DNA of 64,000 nt, taken from positions 1 through 64,000 of the forward strand of contig JAZRMQ010000028.1 of the NCBI GenBank assembly GCA_045647745.1, written 5' to 3'. Positions 34,255 to 43,643 of the stretch are shown one piece after another. The notes beneath the pieces are model-generated. The model searched no databases. It saw only the letters and a list, made by a program, of their open reading frames with translations, and was not told the DNA's origin. Numbering within the stretch: position 1 is the stretch's first letter; each line of letters opens with the position of its first letter. The position numbers were made by a program, and so were the translations under genes. Source of the stretch: HGM04593 sp045647745 (GTDB taxonomy: Bacteria; Bacteroidota; Bacteroidia; Bacteroidales; Bacteroidaceae).

Positions 34255-36177
34255 ATGAATCCAAAATTTGTTTTGCCAAAGATTGGCGAGTTGCCAATCT
34301 CGGCCTCAATAGAGAGCATTTGCAAGTTTGAGAAAGTGCCCACAAAAATCTGTTCAGTAGAGCCCGAGGGGGTGATTTTTGCTGCAGATATGGTGGTTAA
34401 CGCCATTAAGGCACACAAGGAGAACCGCCTTTTTGCGCTTGGCCTTTCAACGGGCCGCACGCCGCTAGGTCTTTATGCCGAGCTGGTGAACCGCTATCAG
34501 GCTGGCGAGGTGAGCTTTGCCAACGTAGAGGTGTACAGCCTTGATGAGTTCTACCCAATGGAGCCAACCTCTTCGCAGAGCCGTAACCACAGAGTGAACG
34601 AGGATTTTCTCAAATATATTGATATTAAGCCCGAGAATGTACACTTCCCCGATGGTACAGTAGCGCGCGACAAGGTAAACGATTATTGTCGCAAATATGA
34701 GCAGATGGTGAATGGTCGCATAGACCTTATGATTATGGGAGTGGGCGAGCTTGGTCAGATTGGTTTTAACGAGCCGGGTAGCTACACTCACTCTACAACC
34801 CGTCTTGTGCAGTTGAGCTACAATACACGCCGAAATCAGGATAAGTTCTTCTCTAACCCCAACGAGGTGCCAAAGATGGCAATTACAATGGGCTTGGAAA
34901 CAATTATGAGTGCAAAGAAAATTGTGCTTATGATGTGGGGCGAGGATAAAGCCGTTGTTGCCAAAAGATTGATTGAGGGCGGTGTCAGCGAAGAGTATCC
35001 TGCAACTTGTTTGCAAAATCACGATAATGTTCAAGTTGTGATTGATGAGGCTGCAGCGCAGGAGCTCACACGCGTAAAAGAGCCTTGGCTTGTTGCGCCT
35101 CCAATAGAGTGGAGCGATAAACTCATTCGCAAAGCAGTTATATGGTTGTGTCAAACAGTGGATAAACCAATTCTTAAACTTACTCATCAGGATTATATAA
35201 AGAACTCACTCTCCGACCTTTTGGAACGTGTGGACACATACGACAAGGTAAATATCCGTGTTTTCAACGAGATACAGCATATAATCTCGGGTTGGCCCGG
35301 TGGAAAGCCTAATGCCGACGACAGCACACGCCCTGTTTCATCGACACCGTTCCCAAAAAGAGTGATTATCTTCTCTCCGCACCCCGACGACGATGTTATT
35401 TCAATGGGTGGAACGTTTAATCGCCTCATTGAGCAGGGGCACGATGTGCACGTTGCTTACCAGACATCGGGTAACGTTGCAGTGTATGACGATGTGGTGT
35501 TGCAGAATATTGACACTGCTAAGGAGATGGGCTTTGGTGATGCGTTTGACGAGATTCGCGAGATTATTGCCAATAAAAAGATTGGTGAGCCCGAGCCGCG
35601 TAAACTTCTCGACCTCAAAGGTGCTATCCGTCGTGCCGAGGCGCGTGCAGCTTGCCGTTCAATAGGTCTTGACGACCGCACAAATGCTCATTTCTTGAAC
35701 TTGCCGTTCTATGAGACCGGTGGAATTAAAAAGGGTAAACTGAGTGATGATGATATTGAGATTGTAAAGGCTCTTATGCGCGAGGTTAAGCCTCATCAGA
35801 TTTATGCTGCCGGCGACCTCACCGATCCTCACGGCACACACCGTGTTTGTATCGAGGCCGTTCTGCGTGCTTTTGAAGAGGTGAAAGATGAGCCTTGGGC
35901 AAAAGAGTGTCATATATGGCTCTATCGTGGAGCTTGGCAGGAGTGGGATTTGGCTGTTGCTGATATGGCCGTGCCTCTTAGCCCCGAGGAACTTATCCGC
36001 AAGCGTCACGCAATATTCCGTCATCTATCGCAAAAGGATATTGTTCCTTTCCCCGGCGAGGATGCGCGCGAGTTCTGGCAGCGTGCCGAGGAGCGCACGC
36101 AGGGTACAGCTGCGCTGTTCAACAAGATTGGCTTGCCCGAATATCAGGCGATAGAGCTGTTTGCAAAATTGTTGTAA
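34255..36177 (+). CDS. NagB-like / PIG-L deacetylase fusion protein
   Basis: 640 residues, with an N-terminal glucosamine-6-phosphate deaminase-like domain (about 20-290) and a C-terminal PIG-L/LmbE deacetylase-like domain (about 365-600). In the NagB part Asp97 (SLDEF) and Glu173 (FNEP) are kept, but the loop that is GNDGHIAFNEP in E. coli reads GELGQIGFNEP here: the catalytic Asp and His are Leu166 and Gln168. The PIG-L metal motif is intact: SPHPDDD (His376, Asp379) and DPHGTH (524-529). I recall long NagB-like proteins of this design in Bacteroides. Classical deaminase activity is doubtful; deacetylation of an amino sugar is plausible. Confidence 0.87.
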   Translation: MNPKFVLPKIGELPISASIESICKFEKVPTKICSVEPEGVIFAADMVVNAIKAHKENRLFALGLSTGRTPLGLYAELVNRYQAGEVSFANVEVYSLDEFYPMEPTSSQSRNHRVNEDFLKYIDIKPENVHFPDGTVARDKVNDYCRKYEQMVNGRIDLMIMGVGELGQIGFNEPGSYTHSTTRLVQLSYNTRRNQDKFFSNPNEVPKMAITMGLETIMSAKKIVLMMWGEDKAVVAKRLIEGGVSEEYPATCLQNHDNVQVVIDEAAAQELTRVKEPWLVAPPIEWSDKLIRKAVIWLCQTVDKPILKLTHQDYIKNSLSDLLERVDTYDKVNIRVFNEIQHIISGWPGGKPNADDSTRPVSSTPFPKRVIIFSPHPDDDVISMGGTFNRLIEQGHDVHVAYQTSGNVAVYDDVVLQNIDTAKEMGFGDAFDEIREIIANKKIGEPEPRKLLDLKGAIRRAEARAACRSIGLDDRTNAHFLNLPFYETGGIKKGKLSDDDIEIVKALMREVKPHQIYAAGDLTDPHGTHRVCIEAVLRAFEEVKDEPWAKECHIWLYRGAWQEWDLAVADMAVPLSPEELIRKRHAIFRHLSQKDIVPFPGEDAREFWQRAEERTQGTAALFNKIGLPEYQAIELFAKLL

Positions 36178-36199
36178 AATTGTTCTTTTATAACACAAA

Positions 36200-36229
36200 A
36201 AACAAGGCTGACCAAAGTCAGCCTTGTTT
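36200..36229. terminator. Bidirectional terminator
   Basis: 13-bp perfect stem AAACAAGGCTGAC / GTCAGCCTTGTTT, loop CAAA, between the NagB fusion and the convergent dnaE operon. Confidence 0.88.
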
Positions 36230-36250
36230 CGTTATTAGTGTACGAGTTTT

Positions 36251-36571
36251 TTACTCCTCATCTATAATTCCATTATATGCAAGCTCTCCCTCTACGATGA
36301 AGTATAGCTCCTCGGGGTCGTAGTTGCCAATATCGCACTTCTTGGCTTCTTTGGCAATGAACTCTGCAATATTGTTAATGTCAATATCGACATATTCGTT
36401 ATTGCTGTCAAGGATTCCACTCTTCTCGTAGTAGTCGTAGATGGTGTCAAGGAAAAAATAGAACTCGTCGTCGCTGTATTTTTCCTTCAAGTCCTGTGGC
36501 AGGCGTTCGCGTATAAATGCTATGGTCTTCTCGTCATCGAGGTCGTCCATTGCAAATTCATCGTTGTTCAT
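36251..36571 (-). CDS. Acidic conserved hypothetical protein
   Basis: 106 residues, very acidic with many aromatic residues (YSDDEFYFFLDTIYDYYE and similar). No signal peptide, membrane segment or recognised domain. Located 18 bp after the thioredoxin gene and probably the last gene of the dnaE-trxA transcript. I do not recognise a function. Confidence 0.75.
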   Translation of the reverse strand: MNNDEFAMDDLDDEKTIAFIRERLPQDLKEKYSDDEFYFFLDTIYDYYEKSGILDSNNEYVDIDINNIAEFIAKEAKKCDIGNYDPEELYFIVEGELAYNGIIDEE

Positions 36572-36589
36572 AATGTGCTTTCTGTTTAA

Positions 36590-36904
36590 TTAGAGAAGTG
36601 CCTCGAACTTTGCCTGTACATCGCCCTTTGATTTTGAACCAACGAAGCGGTCTACAACCTTGCCGTCTTTGATGAAGATTACTGTTGGAACGTTGCGGAT
36701 ACCATATTCCATTGTGAGGTCATCGGCCTCTTCAATATCGCATTTACCTACTGCAATGCGGCCTGCATATTCCTCAGAGAGCTCGTCGATGATTGGTGCC
36801 AATTGCTTGCAGGGACCACACCAAGCTGCGCTGAAGTCAAGTACTATTGGCAATTCGGTTGCCATAAATTCTTTTGCGTTGTCGTTTGTTACATTTGTTG
36901 CCAT
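36590..36904 (-). CDS. trxA: Thioredoxin
   Basis: 104-residue thioredoxin with the redox motif WCGPCK (Cys29, Cys32), cis-proline region VPTVIF and GRIAVGKCDIEE. Cytoplasmic disulfide reductase. It starts 19 bp after the dnaE stop, so the two are likely cotranscribed. Confidence 0.96.
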   Translation of the reverse strand: MATNVTNDNAKEFMATELPIVLDFSAAWCGPCKQLAPIIDELSEEYAGRIAVGKCDIEEADDLTMEYGIRNVPTVIFIKDGKVVDRFVGSKSKGDVQAKFEALL

Positions 36905-36923
36905 AATATTAAATTTTTATGGG

Positions 36924-39900
36924 TTAATTTAATTTATATTCAATATTTCCTAACTCTTTGATGTAATCGATTAACTCCGGCAGAACCTCTATATCGCGGT
37001 TCTTTGATGCAAGTTCAAGGGTGAACTCTTGCTCGTAGTCCTTTATCTTGAATATGAGTTTACTATTGCCGGGGTGTTTCTCGGTGTAGTCGATGATGGT
37101 GCTGTATACCTCCTCGGTCAGCGACATTACATCGAATGTCAAGGTGAGGCTTTTCACAAGGCCCTCCTTTATTTCGGGCATAAGCTCTATGCTGTCTACT
37201 ACAAAGTCGAACTTTGTCGGGTCGTATTTGCGTGGTTGGCAGCTACCTTTGATGTAGAGGAAGTTGCCGGGGATAAAATAGTTCTGTTTTTTCATCCACT
37301 CATCGCCAAAGAAGAACATTTCAGCCGAGCCTGTAAAATCTTCAATCTTTGCAACGCCGTAAGGGCTGCCTTTTTTGGTGAAGCCTGTGCGTGGTGGGTC
37401 GCTGACAACGCCTCCAAGGGTTATCTTGCGGCCTACAAGAGCTTCTATATTATCCATCTCGGCTGCCTTTGTGTTACAGAACTCGTTGAGTATCAGTGAA
37501 TAGTCGTCGAGCGGGTGCGCCGATAAGTAGATACCTACTAACTCACGTTCGCGGTTCAGACGTTCAAGGGTGCTCCAGTTGCCTCCTGCCGGAATTTCGG
37601 GCTTGGGAATTTCGGCCATCTCTGTGTCGCCGAATAGTGAGGCGCTGGCATTGGCTTTGTCGTTCTGATAAAGGTTGCCGTATCTGATAAGTGCCTCAAG
37701 GAATTGGTCGCCTTTGCTGTTTGTGTTTGCGTATTGCTCGCGCGAGATATCGCCGGGGAGCTCGTCAAAGGCTCCGGCAAAGGCTAGGCACTCAAGGTTC
37801 TTGCGGTTGCAGGCGGTGAGGTTCACGCGCTCGACAAAGTCGAAGATGCTCTTGAACGGACCATTTGCTTCGCGCTCGTCGATGATGCATTGCACGGCAT
37901 TTTCGCCAACGCCTTTCACTGCACAAAGACCAAAGCGAATATCGCCTTTTTTGTTGACGCTGAACTTGCGGCGCGACTCGTTTACATCGGGGCCAAGCAC
38001 GTTAATGCCCATACTCTTGCACTCCTGCATCAGCTTGGTGATTTCAGTAATCTTGTCAAGGTTGCGACTCATTGCGCCTGCCATATACTGCGATGGGTAG
38101 TTGGCCTTGAGGTAGGCTGTCTGGTAAGCAACCCACGAGTAGCAGGTGGCGTGTGACTTGTTGAAGGCGTATGATGCAAACTTCTCCCAGTCGGCCCAGA
38201 TTTTTTCGAGTATTTTCTCGTCGTGTCCGTTATTTTTGCCACCGTTGATGAACTTTGGCTTCAGCTCGTCTAGCTTTGCTTTCAATTTCTTACCCATTGC
38301 CTTGCGCAGAGTGTCGCTCTCGCCACGGGTGAAATCGGCAAGCAAGCGCGACAGAAGCATCACCTGCTCTTGGTACACTGTAATGCCGTATGTGTCCTTG
38401 AGGTATTTCTCCATACAAGGAATATCGTATTGTACCAACGAGGGGTCGTGTTTGCGCTTGATAAAATCGGGGATATAATCCATTGGACCCGGGCGGTAGA
38501 GGGCGTTCATTGCAATAAGGTCCTCGAATGTGCTGGGCTGTAGCTCGCGCAGATACTTTTGCATACCCGGTGACTCGAACTGGAATGTTCCGATGGTGTT
38601 GCCCTTGCTGTATAGCTCGTAGGTCTTTGGGTCGTCGATGGGGATTGTGTCGATGTCTACGTCTATCTTCAGGCTTTGACGTATGTTCTCCAAGGCCTCT
38701 TTGATGACGGAGAGGGTTTTAAGTCCCAAAAAGTCCATCTTGATGAGGCCTGTCTCCTCAATTACGCTACCTTCATATTGTGTCACGAGCATCTTTTCGC
38801 CGGTCTCTTTATCCTCGGCGATGCTGATGGGAACGTGGTCGGTAATATCGTCGCGGCAGATGATTGTTCCGCAGGCGTGTACTCCGGTGTTGCGTACGTT
38901 GCCCTCGAGCATCTTTGCATATTTGATGGTGTCGCGCAGAAGAGGGTCGGGCGATGCTTCGGCTTCGCGTAGTTCGGGCACTGCCTGTATTGCATTGGGC
39001 AGGTTCATCTTCATACCGTCGGGCAGGCGGTCGGGGATTGCCTTGCACAGTTTGTTCGATACGTCGAGGGGCACCTTTTGCACGCGTGCAACGTCTTTGA
39101 TGGCAAGTTTGGTTGCCATTGTGCCGTATGTGATGATGTGCGCTACCTTCTCTTGTCCATATTTTTCTGTTACCCAGTTGAGCACTCGTCCGCGGCCGTC
39201 GTCGTCAAAGTCTACGTCAATATCGGGGAGTGATATTCGGTCGGGGTTGAGGAAACGCTCGAATAGTAGGTCGTATTTTATCGGGTCGACGCGTGTGATT
39301 CCCAATGTGTATGCAACCACGCTGCCGGCTGCCGAACCACGGCCGGGGCCTACGGAGACGCCAAGCTCTTCACGGGCGGCCTTGATAAAGTCCTGCACGA
39401 TGAGGAAGTAGCCCGGGAAACCCATTGTTTTCATAATGTGCAGCTCAAAGTCGATGCGATCGGTCAACTCTTGCGAGAATGGCTCGGGGTAGCATTTTTT
39501 TGCTCCGTCGTAGGCTAGCTTGCGCAGGTAATCGCCCTCGAGCTTGATGCGATAGAGCTTGTCGTAACCGCCTAGTTTTTTGATTTTTTTCTCGGCCTCC
39601 TCTTGCGACAGCACTACATTGCCTTTTTCGTCGCGTGTGAACTCATCAAATAACTCTTGGTGTGTTATTGTCTGACGGTATTTCTCTTCGGTGCCAAACT
39701 CCTCGGGGATTGCGAAGTTTGGCATAATTGGTGGGTTGTCGATTGTGTAATATTCTACTTTGTCGCAAATCTCCACGGTGTTGGCCATTGCTTCGGGGAC
39801 GTCGCTAAACATCTCAAACATCTCGGCCTTTGTTTTCATCCACTCTTGCTTTGAGTAGAGCATACGGGTGGGGTCGTCGAGGTCGCGGCCGGTGCTCAGG

Positions 39901-40619
39901 CAGATGAGGCGGTCGTGCGCCTCGGCATTTTCCTCGTCGACAAAGTGAACGTCGTTAGAGCAGATGAGCTTTACTCCGCACTTTTTGCTCAATTCAATGA
40001 TGTGTTTGTTTACCTCGACTTGCAGTGGGTAGACCTCGTGATTTGCGCGTTCGACGGTTGCTTTGTGAAGCTGTAATTCAAGATAGTAGTCGTCGCCAAA
40101 AAGGTTTTTGAACCACATTACCACCTCCTCGGCTTTCTCGAGATTACCGTTTTTTATCAGCTGCGGAACTTCGCCGCCAAGGCAGGCCGAGCAACAGATG
40201 AGCCCTTCGTGGTATTTCTCAATCTCGGCTTTGTCGGTTCGGGGGTTGTAGTAGTAGCCCTCGCTCCACGCTTTTGATACTATTTTTACAAGGTTGTGGT
40301 ATCCTGTTTGGTTCTTTGCTAGGAGTATGAGGTGATGGCCACGCATATCCTCTTTTGACTCCTTGTTAAAGAGACGACGCTCGGCAACGTACACCTCACA
40401 GCCGATAATGGGCTTAAATTTCTCTTCGTCGCTCTTCTTGGAATTTATCTTGCTCACATAATTAAAGAACTCTTTAATGCCCATCATATTACCGTGGTCG
40501 GTAATTGCTATGCCTTTCATATTGTCGGCAATAGCTTTGTCGACAAGCTTCTTTATAGCTGCCTGTCCGTCAAGAATTGAATATTGCGAATGAACGTGTA
40601 GGTGTACGAAATCTTGCAT
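36924..40619 (-). CDS. dnaE: DNA polymerase III alpha subunit
   Basis: 1231-residue replicative polymerase. The N-terminal PHP domain begins with HLHVHSQYS (residues 6-14). The palm-domain catalytic aspartates are in PDIDVDF (Asp466 and Asp468). The finger and beta-binding regions follow, then an OB-fold near the C-terminus (GRKITLGGVVSDPP). Full length for the DnaE1 type; no intein or frameshift is seen. Head of a three-gene operon. Confidence 0.97.
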   Translation of the reverse strand: MQDFVHLHVHSQYSILDGQAAIKKLVDKAIADNMKGIAITDHGNMMGIKEFFNYVSKINSKKSDEEKFKPIIGCEVYVAERRLFNKESKEDMRGHHLILLAKNQTGYHNLVKIVSKAWSEGYYYNPRTDKAEIEKYHEGLICCSACLGGEVPQLIKNGNLEKAEEVVMWFKNLFGDDYYLELQLHKATVERANHEVYPLQVEVNKHIIELSKKCGVKLICSNDVHFVDEENAEAHDRLICLSTGRDLDDPTRMLYSKQEWMKTKAEMFEMFSDVPEAMANTVEICDKVEYYTIDNPPIMPNFAIPEEFGTEEKYRQTITHQELFDEFTRDEKGNVVLSQEEAEKKIKKLGGYDKLYRIKLEGDYLRKLAYDGAKKCYPEPFSQELTDRIDFELHIMKTMGFPGYFLIVQDFIKAAREELGVSVGPGRGSAAGSVVAYTLGITRVDPIKYDLLFERFLNPDRISLPDIDVDFDDDGRGRVLNWVTEKYGQEKVAHIITYGTMATKLAIKDVARVQKVPLDVSNKLCKAIPDRLPDGMKMNLPNAIQAVPELREAEASPDPLLRDTIKYAKMLEGNVRNTGVHACGTIICRDDITDHVPISIAEDKETGEKMLVTQYEGSVIEETGLIKMDFLGLKTLSVIKEALENIRQSLKIDVDIDTIPIDDPKTYELYSKGNTIGTFQFESPGMQKYLRELQPSTFEDLIAMNALYRPGPMDYIPDFIKRKHDPSLVQYDIPCMEKYLKDTYGITVYQEQVMLLSRLLADFTRGESDTLRKAMGKKLKAKLDELKPKFINGGKNNGHDEKILEKIWADWEKFASYAFNKSHATCYSWVAYQTAYLKANYPSQYMAGAMSRNLDKITEITKLMQECKSMGINVLGPDVNESRRKFSVNKKGDIRFGLCAVKGVGENAVQCIIDEREANGPFKSIFDFVERVNLTACNRKNLECLAFAGAFDELPGDISREQYANTNSKGDQFLEALIRYGNLYQNDKANASASLFGDTEMAEIPKPEIPAGGNWSTLERLNRERELVGIYLSAHPLDDYSLILNEFCNTKAAEMDNIEALVGRKITLGGVVSDPPRTGFTKKGSPYGVAKIEDFTGSAEMFFFGDEWMKKQNYFIPGNFLYIKGSCQPRKYDPTKFDFVVDSIELMPEIKEGLVKSLTLTFDVMSLTEEVYSTIIDYTEKHPGNSKLIFKIKDYEQEFTLELASKNRDIEVLPELIDYIKELGNIEYKLN

Positions 40620-40848
40620 TTGTCTCTTTTTTATCGTTGATAAAGGTAATACCTTTTGTTTATATATGGTAGTTTTTTTGCCAAAAAGTTATCAACATCA
40701 GGAAAGTGTTTGACTCTATTGTAAAAGTTTGTTGAACTTGTTCCAGAGAGGACTTGGCTTTATTTTGAAATAATTTCTAACTTTTGTACGTTTTTTTGTG
40801 TTGTCTATTTGTGCATCCTCTGCATTTTGGCTTTTTTGTGTTTTTTTA

Positions 40849-40878
40849 TTTGTTTTTAATTTTTTATTACTACATTTG
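40849..40878 (+). promoter_or_regulatory. Promoter of psd-pssA
   Basis: TTTG at 40849-40852 and TACATTTG at 40871-40878, spacer 18 bp. Confidence 0.6.
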
Positions 40879-40942
40879 CAGTAAACTGCGAATATGCGTA
40901 GAGTTTGTGGTGGGGTTTTAGCGTATCCTGTCCGTTTGTGTG

Positions 40943-40950
40943 TATATTTG
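40943..40950 (+). promoter_or_regulatory. Second -7 element before psd
   Basis: TATATTTG, 23 bp before the start codon; may be an additional promoter with a very short leader. Confidence 0.35.
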
Positions 40951-40973
40951 CGAAATAATATCGGATACCGAAT

Positions 40974-41672
40974 ATGAAAAAATTTAGAAGAATAAGAAAA
41001 TTAAAGGATTATAGAATACACAGAGAGGGTACTGAAATCCTTATTTTGGGTTTCACTGTATTTGCTTTGGCAAGTTTCTTGTTGTGGTATTATTTGCCCC
41101 AATGCTTTGTATTGAACTGCGTGCTCTCTGTGGTTTTTCTTGTTACCTATCTTTTGATGGTTAACTTTTTCCGCAGTCCCAAACGCATCTTCCCGGGTGA
41201 TGTGAACAATGTTATCGTAGCTCCTGCCGATGGTAAGGTTGTGGTTATCGAAAAGGTTTTTGAACCCGACCATTTTAAAGATGAGAGGTTGCAGGTTTCT
41301 ATTTTTATGAGCCCGATGAATGTGCACGCTAACTGGTACCCGGTTGATGGTCTTGTAAAGCGCGTTGAGCATCAGAAGGGTAAATTCCACAAGGCGTGGT
41401 TGCCAAAGGCTAGCACCGAGAATGAGCGTTCTTTGGTGGTGATTGAGATGGCCGATGGTCGCGAAATTCTTGTGCGTCAGATTGCGGGTGCTATGGCACG
41501 ACGTATAGTTACCTATGCTGCTGCCGGAGAGGAGTGCTTTATCGACCAGCATATGGGCTTTATAAAATTTGGTTCGCGTGTCGATCTTTACTTGCCTCTT
41601 GACGTGGATCTAAAGATTGAGCTGAACCAAAAAACGGTTGGTAATGAAACTATAATCGCAACCTTCAAATAA
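40974..41672 (+). CDS. psd: Phosphatidylserine decarboxylase proenzyme
   Basis: 232 residues of the short (archaeal-like) PSD type that makes phosphatidylethanolamine. Two hydrophobic helices (about 22-40 and 45-65) anchor it in the inner membrane. The autocatalytic cleavage site that creates the pyruvoyl group is Gly200-Ser201 in KFGSRVD. The preceding MSPMNVHANWYP segment with its conserved histidine is typical. Seven bp separate it from pssA, the preceding enzyme in the pathway. Confidence 0.94.
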   Translation: MKKFRRIRKLKDYRIHREGTEILILGFTVFALASFLLWYYLPQCFVLNCVLSVVFLVTYLLMVNFFRSPKRIFPGDVNNVIVAPADGKVVVIEKVFEPDHFKDERLQVSIFMSPMNVHANWYPVDGLVKRVEHQKGKFHKAWLPKASTENERSLVVIEMADGREILVRQIAGAMARRIVTYAAAGEECFIDQHMGFIKFGSRVDLYLPLDVDLKIELNQKTVGNETIIATFK

Positions 41673-41679
41673 AGAAAAG

Positions 41680-42384
41680 ATGTCTATAAAGAAACATATA
41701 CCAAACGCGATTACTTGCTGTAATCTTTTTTCGGGTTGTGTGGCTTGCGTGATGGCCTTCTCGGGGAAATTTGAGTATGCAATGCTTTTTATTGTGTTGG
41801 GTGCGGTGTTTGATTTCTTCGATGGTATGGTTGCCCGTCTTTTGGGTGTTTCTTCGCCTTTGGGTGTGCAGATGGATTCTTTGGCCGATGATATAACATT
41901 TGGCTTGGCTCCGGCGACGATTATTTTTTCATTTATGAAGAATGTGCTGGTCTACCCATCTTGCTTGGGTTGCTTTGCCGATGTGTTGCCCTATTGTGCA
42001 TTTTTAATTGCTGTCTTTTCGGCTTGCCGTTTGGCAAAATTCAATATTGATACTCGTCAGACAACCTCGTTCATAGGCTTGCCTACACCGGCAAATGCGC
42101 TCTTTTGGTCGTCGCTGATTGTTGGCGGAAAGGAGTGGTTGATGGGGCTGCCGCACGCTTGGGCATTGCTGTTGGCGTTGATATTCTTGTTCTCATATTT
42201 CCTTGTGTCGGAAATTTCAATGTTCTCTATGAAGTTCAAGAATTTGAGCTGGAAAAGTAATAAGACTAGATATATCTTCTTGATTGTCTCTTTGCCAATG
42301 CTTGTGCTTGGTTATCTTGCACCGGTTGCAATAATATCTTGGTATCTTGCTTTGTCGGTTGCGTTGTCTAGGAAAAAGGCTTGA
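41680..42384 (+). CDS. pssA: CDP-diacylglycerol-serine O-phosphatidyltransferase
   Basis: 234-residue membrane enzyme with six or so hydrophobic segments. The CDP-alcohol phosphatidyltransferase signature DG-x2-AR-x8-G-x3-D-x3-D is complete: Asp48, Gly49, Ala52, Arg53, Gly62, Asp66 and Asp70. It makes phosphatidylserine, which Psd decarboxylates. Confidence 0.95.
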   Translation: MSIKKHIPNAITCCNLFSGCVACVMAFSGKFEYAMLFIVLGAVFDFFDGMVARLLGVSSPLGVQMDSLADDITFGLAPATIIFSFMKNVLVYPSCLGCFADVLPYCAFLIAVFSACRLAKFNIDTRQTTSFIGLPTPANALFWSSLIVGGKEWLMGLPHAWALLLALIFLFSYFLVSEISMFSMKFKNLSWKSNKTRYIFLIVSLPMLVLGYLAPVAIISWYLALSVALSRKKA

Positions 42385-42502
42385 CTTTAATTTAACTTGT
42401 TCTTTTTAGGGGAACCATATAGTGCTCTCTGCGTTTACTAATGTAGTGGGTTATTGGTTGCGTTGCGCAATCATTAATTGTTAATTTTGAAATAGAACGA
42501 AA

Positions 42503-42742
42503 ATGCATATAATTTTAATTTTATTGTTTTTGTTTCTCTTTTTAGTGTTTGTTGTGCCGACGTTTCTTCTCTCAATCATTGCAAGATTATTCGGGTTCTT
42601 TAGCACTAAAAAGAGTGTCGGACAAGAGAATGATGAGCCTCGTAAAACATACACTCATAAAAAGTCCTCAACGAACGGCAAGAATAAAAAGATTTTTGAC
42701 AAGAACGAGGGTGAGTATGTTGATTTTGAAGAGATAAAATAA
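42503..42742 (+). CDS. DUF4834-type small membrane protein
   Basis: 79 residues: one N-terminal hydrophobic helix (about 3-30), a short positively charged middle and an acidic end (GEYVDFEEIK). The layout and the end motif match the DUF4834 family known from Bacteroidales next to pssA; function unknown. A possible -7 box TAATTTTG at 42482-42489 lies very near its start, so cotranscription with pssA is also possible. Confidence 0.75.
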   Translation: MHIILILLFLFLFLVFVVPTFLLSIIARLFGFFSTKKSVGQENDEPRKTYTHKKSSTNGKNKKIFDKNEGEYVDFEEIK

Positions 42743-42771
42743 AAACAGTCACTCGGTGAGTGACTGTTTTT
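42741..42771. terminator. Bidirectional terminator
   Basis: 14-bp perfect stem AAAAACAGTCACTC / GAGTGACTGTTTTT between convergent DUF4834 and pyrH genes. Confidence 0.9.
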
Positions 42772-42791
42772 ATTTTTATCCGTTGCAACTA

Positions 42792-43502
42792 TTAGGGATG
42801 AACAAATGTTCCAATCTCCTCGCCGTCCATAACCTTCTTCAGGTTGCCGACAATATCCATATTGAATACGTAGATTGGCAGGTTATTCTCGCGGCACATT
42901 GCAGTTGCAGTGATGTCCATAACCTTCAGGCCACGCGAGATAACTTCGTCGTATGAAATGTCGTGGAATTTTGTTGCTGTCGGGTCTTTTTCGGGGTCGG
43001 CTGTATATATGCCGTCAACACGTGTGCCCTTGAGCATTACATCGGCCTCAATTTCAATACCGCGTAGCGATGAGCCTGTGTCGGTTGTAAAATAGGGGCT
43101 TCCTGTGCCGGCTGCCATAATGACAACCATTCCCTGCTCCATAGCCTCAATGGCTTTCCATTTTGTGTAGAACTCACCAACAGGCTCCATACGAATAGCT
43201 GTGAGCACCTTGTTGGGGACACCTGCTGCGCCAAGAGCCGAGCTGAGCGCAAGGCTGTTGATGACAGTTGCCATCATACCCATTTGGTCGCCTTTTACAC
43301 GGTCAAATCCCTTGCCTGCACCTGTGAGGCCACGGAAGATGTTGCCACCGCCAATCACAATTCCAATCTGTACGCCCATCTCTGCAACCTCTTTAATCTG
43401 TGCAGCATATTCATTAAGGCGCTTTACGTCTATACCATAACCCTGTTCGCCCATAAGGCTCTCGCCGCTGAGCTTCAAAAGTATGCGTTTGAACTTTGCC
43501 AT
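42792..43502 (-). CDS. pyrH: UMP kinase
   Basis: 236-residue amino acid kinase-fold enzyme phosphorylating UMP to UDP. Signature segments are LKLSGESLMGE (residues 9-19), IGGGNIFRG and GTGSPYFTTDT. Monocistronic. Full length. Confidence 0.96.
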   Translation of the reverse strand: MAKFKRILLKLSGESLMGEQGYGIDVKRLNEYAAQIKEVAEMGVQIGIVIGGGNIFRGLTGAGKGFDRVKGDQMGMMATVINSLALSSALGAAGVPNKVLTAIRMEPVGEFYTKWKAIEAMEQGMVVIMAAGTGSPYFTTDTGSSLRGIEIEADVMLKGTRVDGIYTADPEKDPTATKFHDISYDEVISRGLKVMDITATAMCRENNLPIYVFNMDIVGNLKKVMDGEEIGTFVHP

Positions 43503-43589
43503 ATTATTGTTGTTTATTATTACTTGCTTTTGTAAAAGTAAGACAATTTATTAACATATGCTATAATTTACTGCAAAAGGTTAAGTTTA

Positions 43590-43620
43590 TTTACTGCAAT
43601 CCTTTTTTTTACTACCTTTG
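43590..43620 (+). promoter_or_regulatory. Promoter of the small membrane protein gene
   Basis: TTTA at 43590-43593 and TACCTTTG at 43613-43620, spacer 19 bp. Confidence 0.55.
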
Positions 43621-43643
43621 TGCAAGAAAAAGAGATAGTAGAG

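Larger units (their letters stand above)
40620..40973. other. Divergent intergenic region between dnaE and psd
   Basis: 354 bp with AT- and T-rich stretches. It contains two -7 boxes directed to psd. A possible dnaE -7 is TACCTTTA read on the minus strand at 40641-40648. No gene or structured RNA recognised. Confidence 0.65.

Noticed and set aside
42453..42502. Regulatory hairpin before the DUF4834 gene
   Set aside because: Only short imperfect pairing around GTTGCGCAAT; not strong enough to call.
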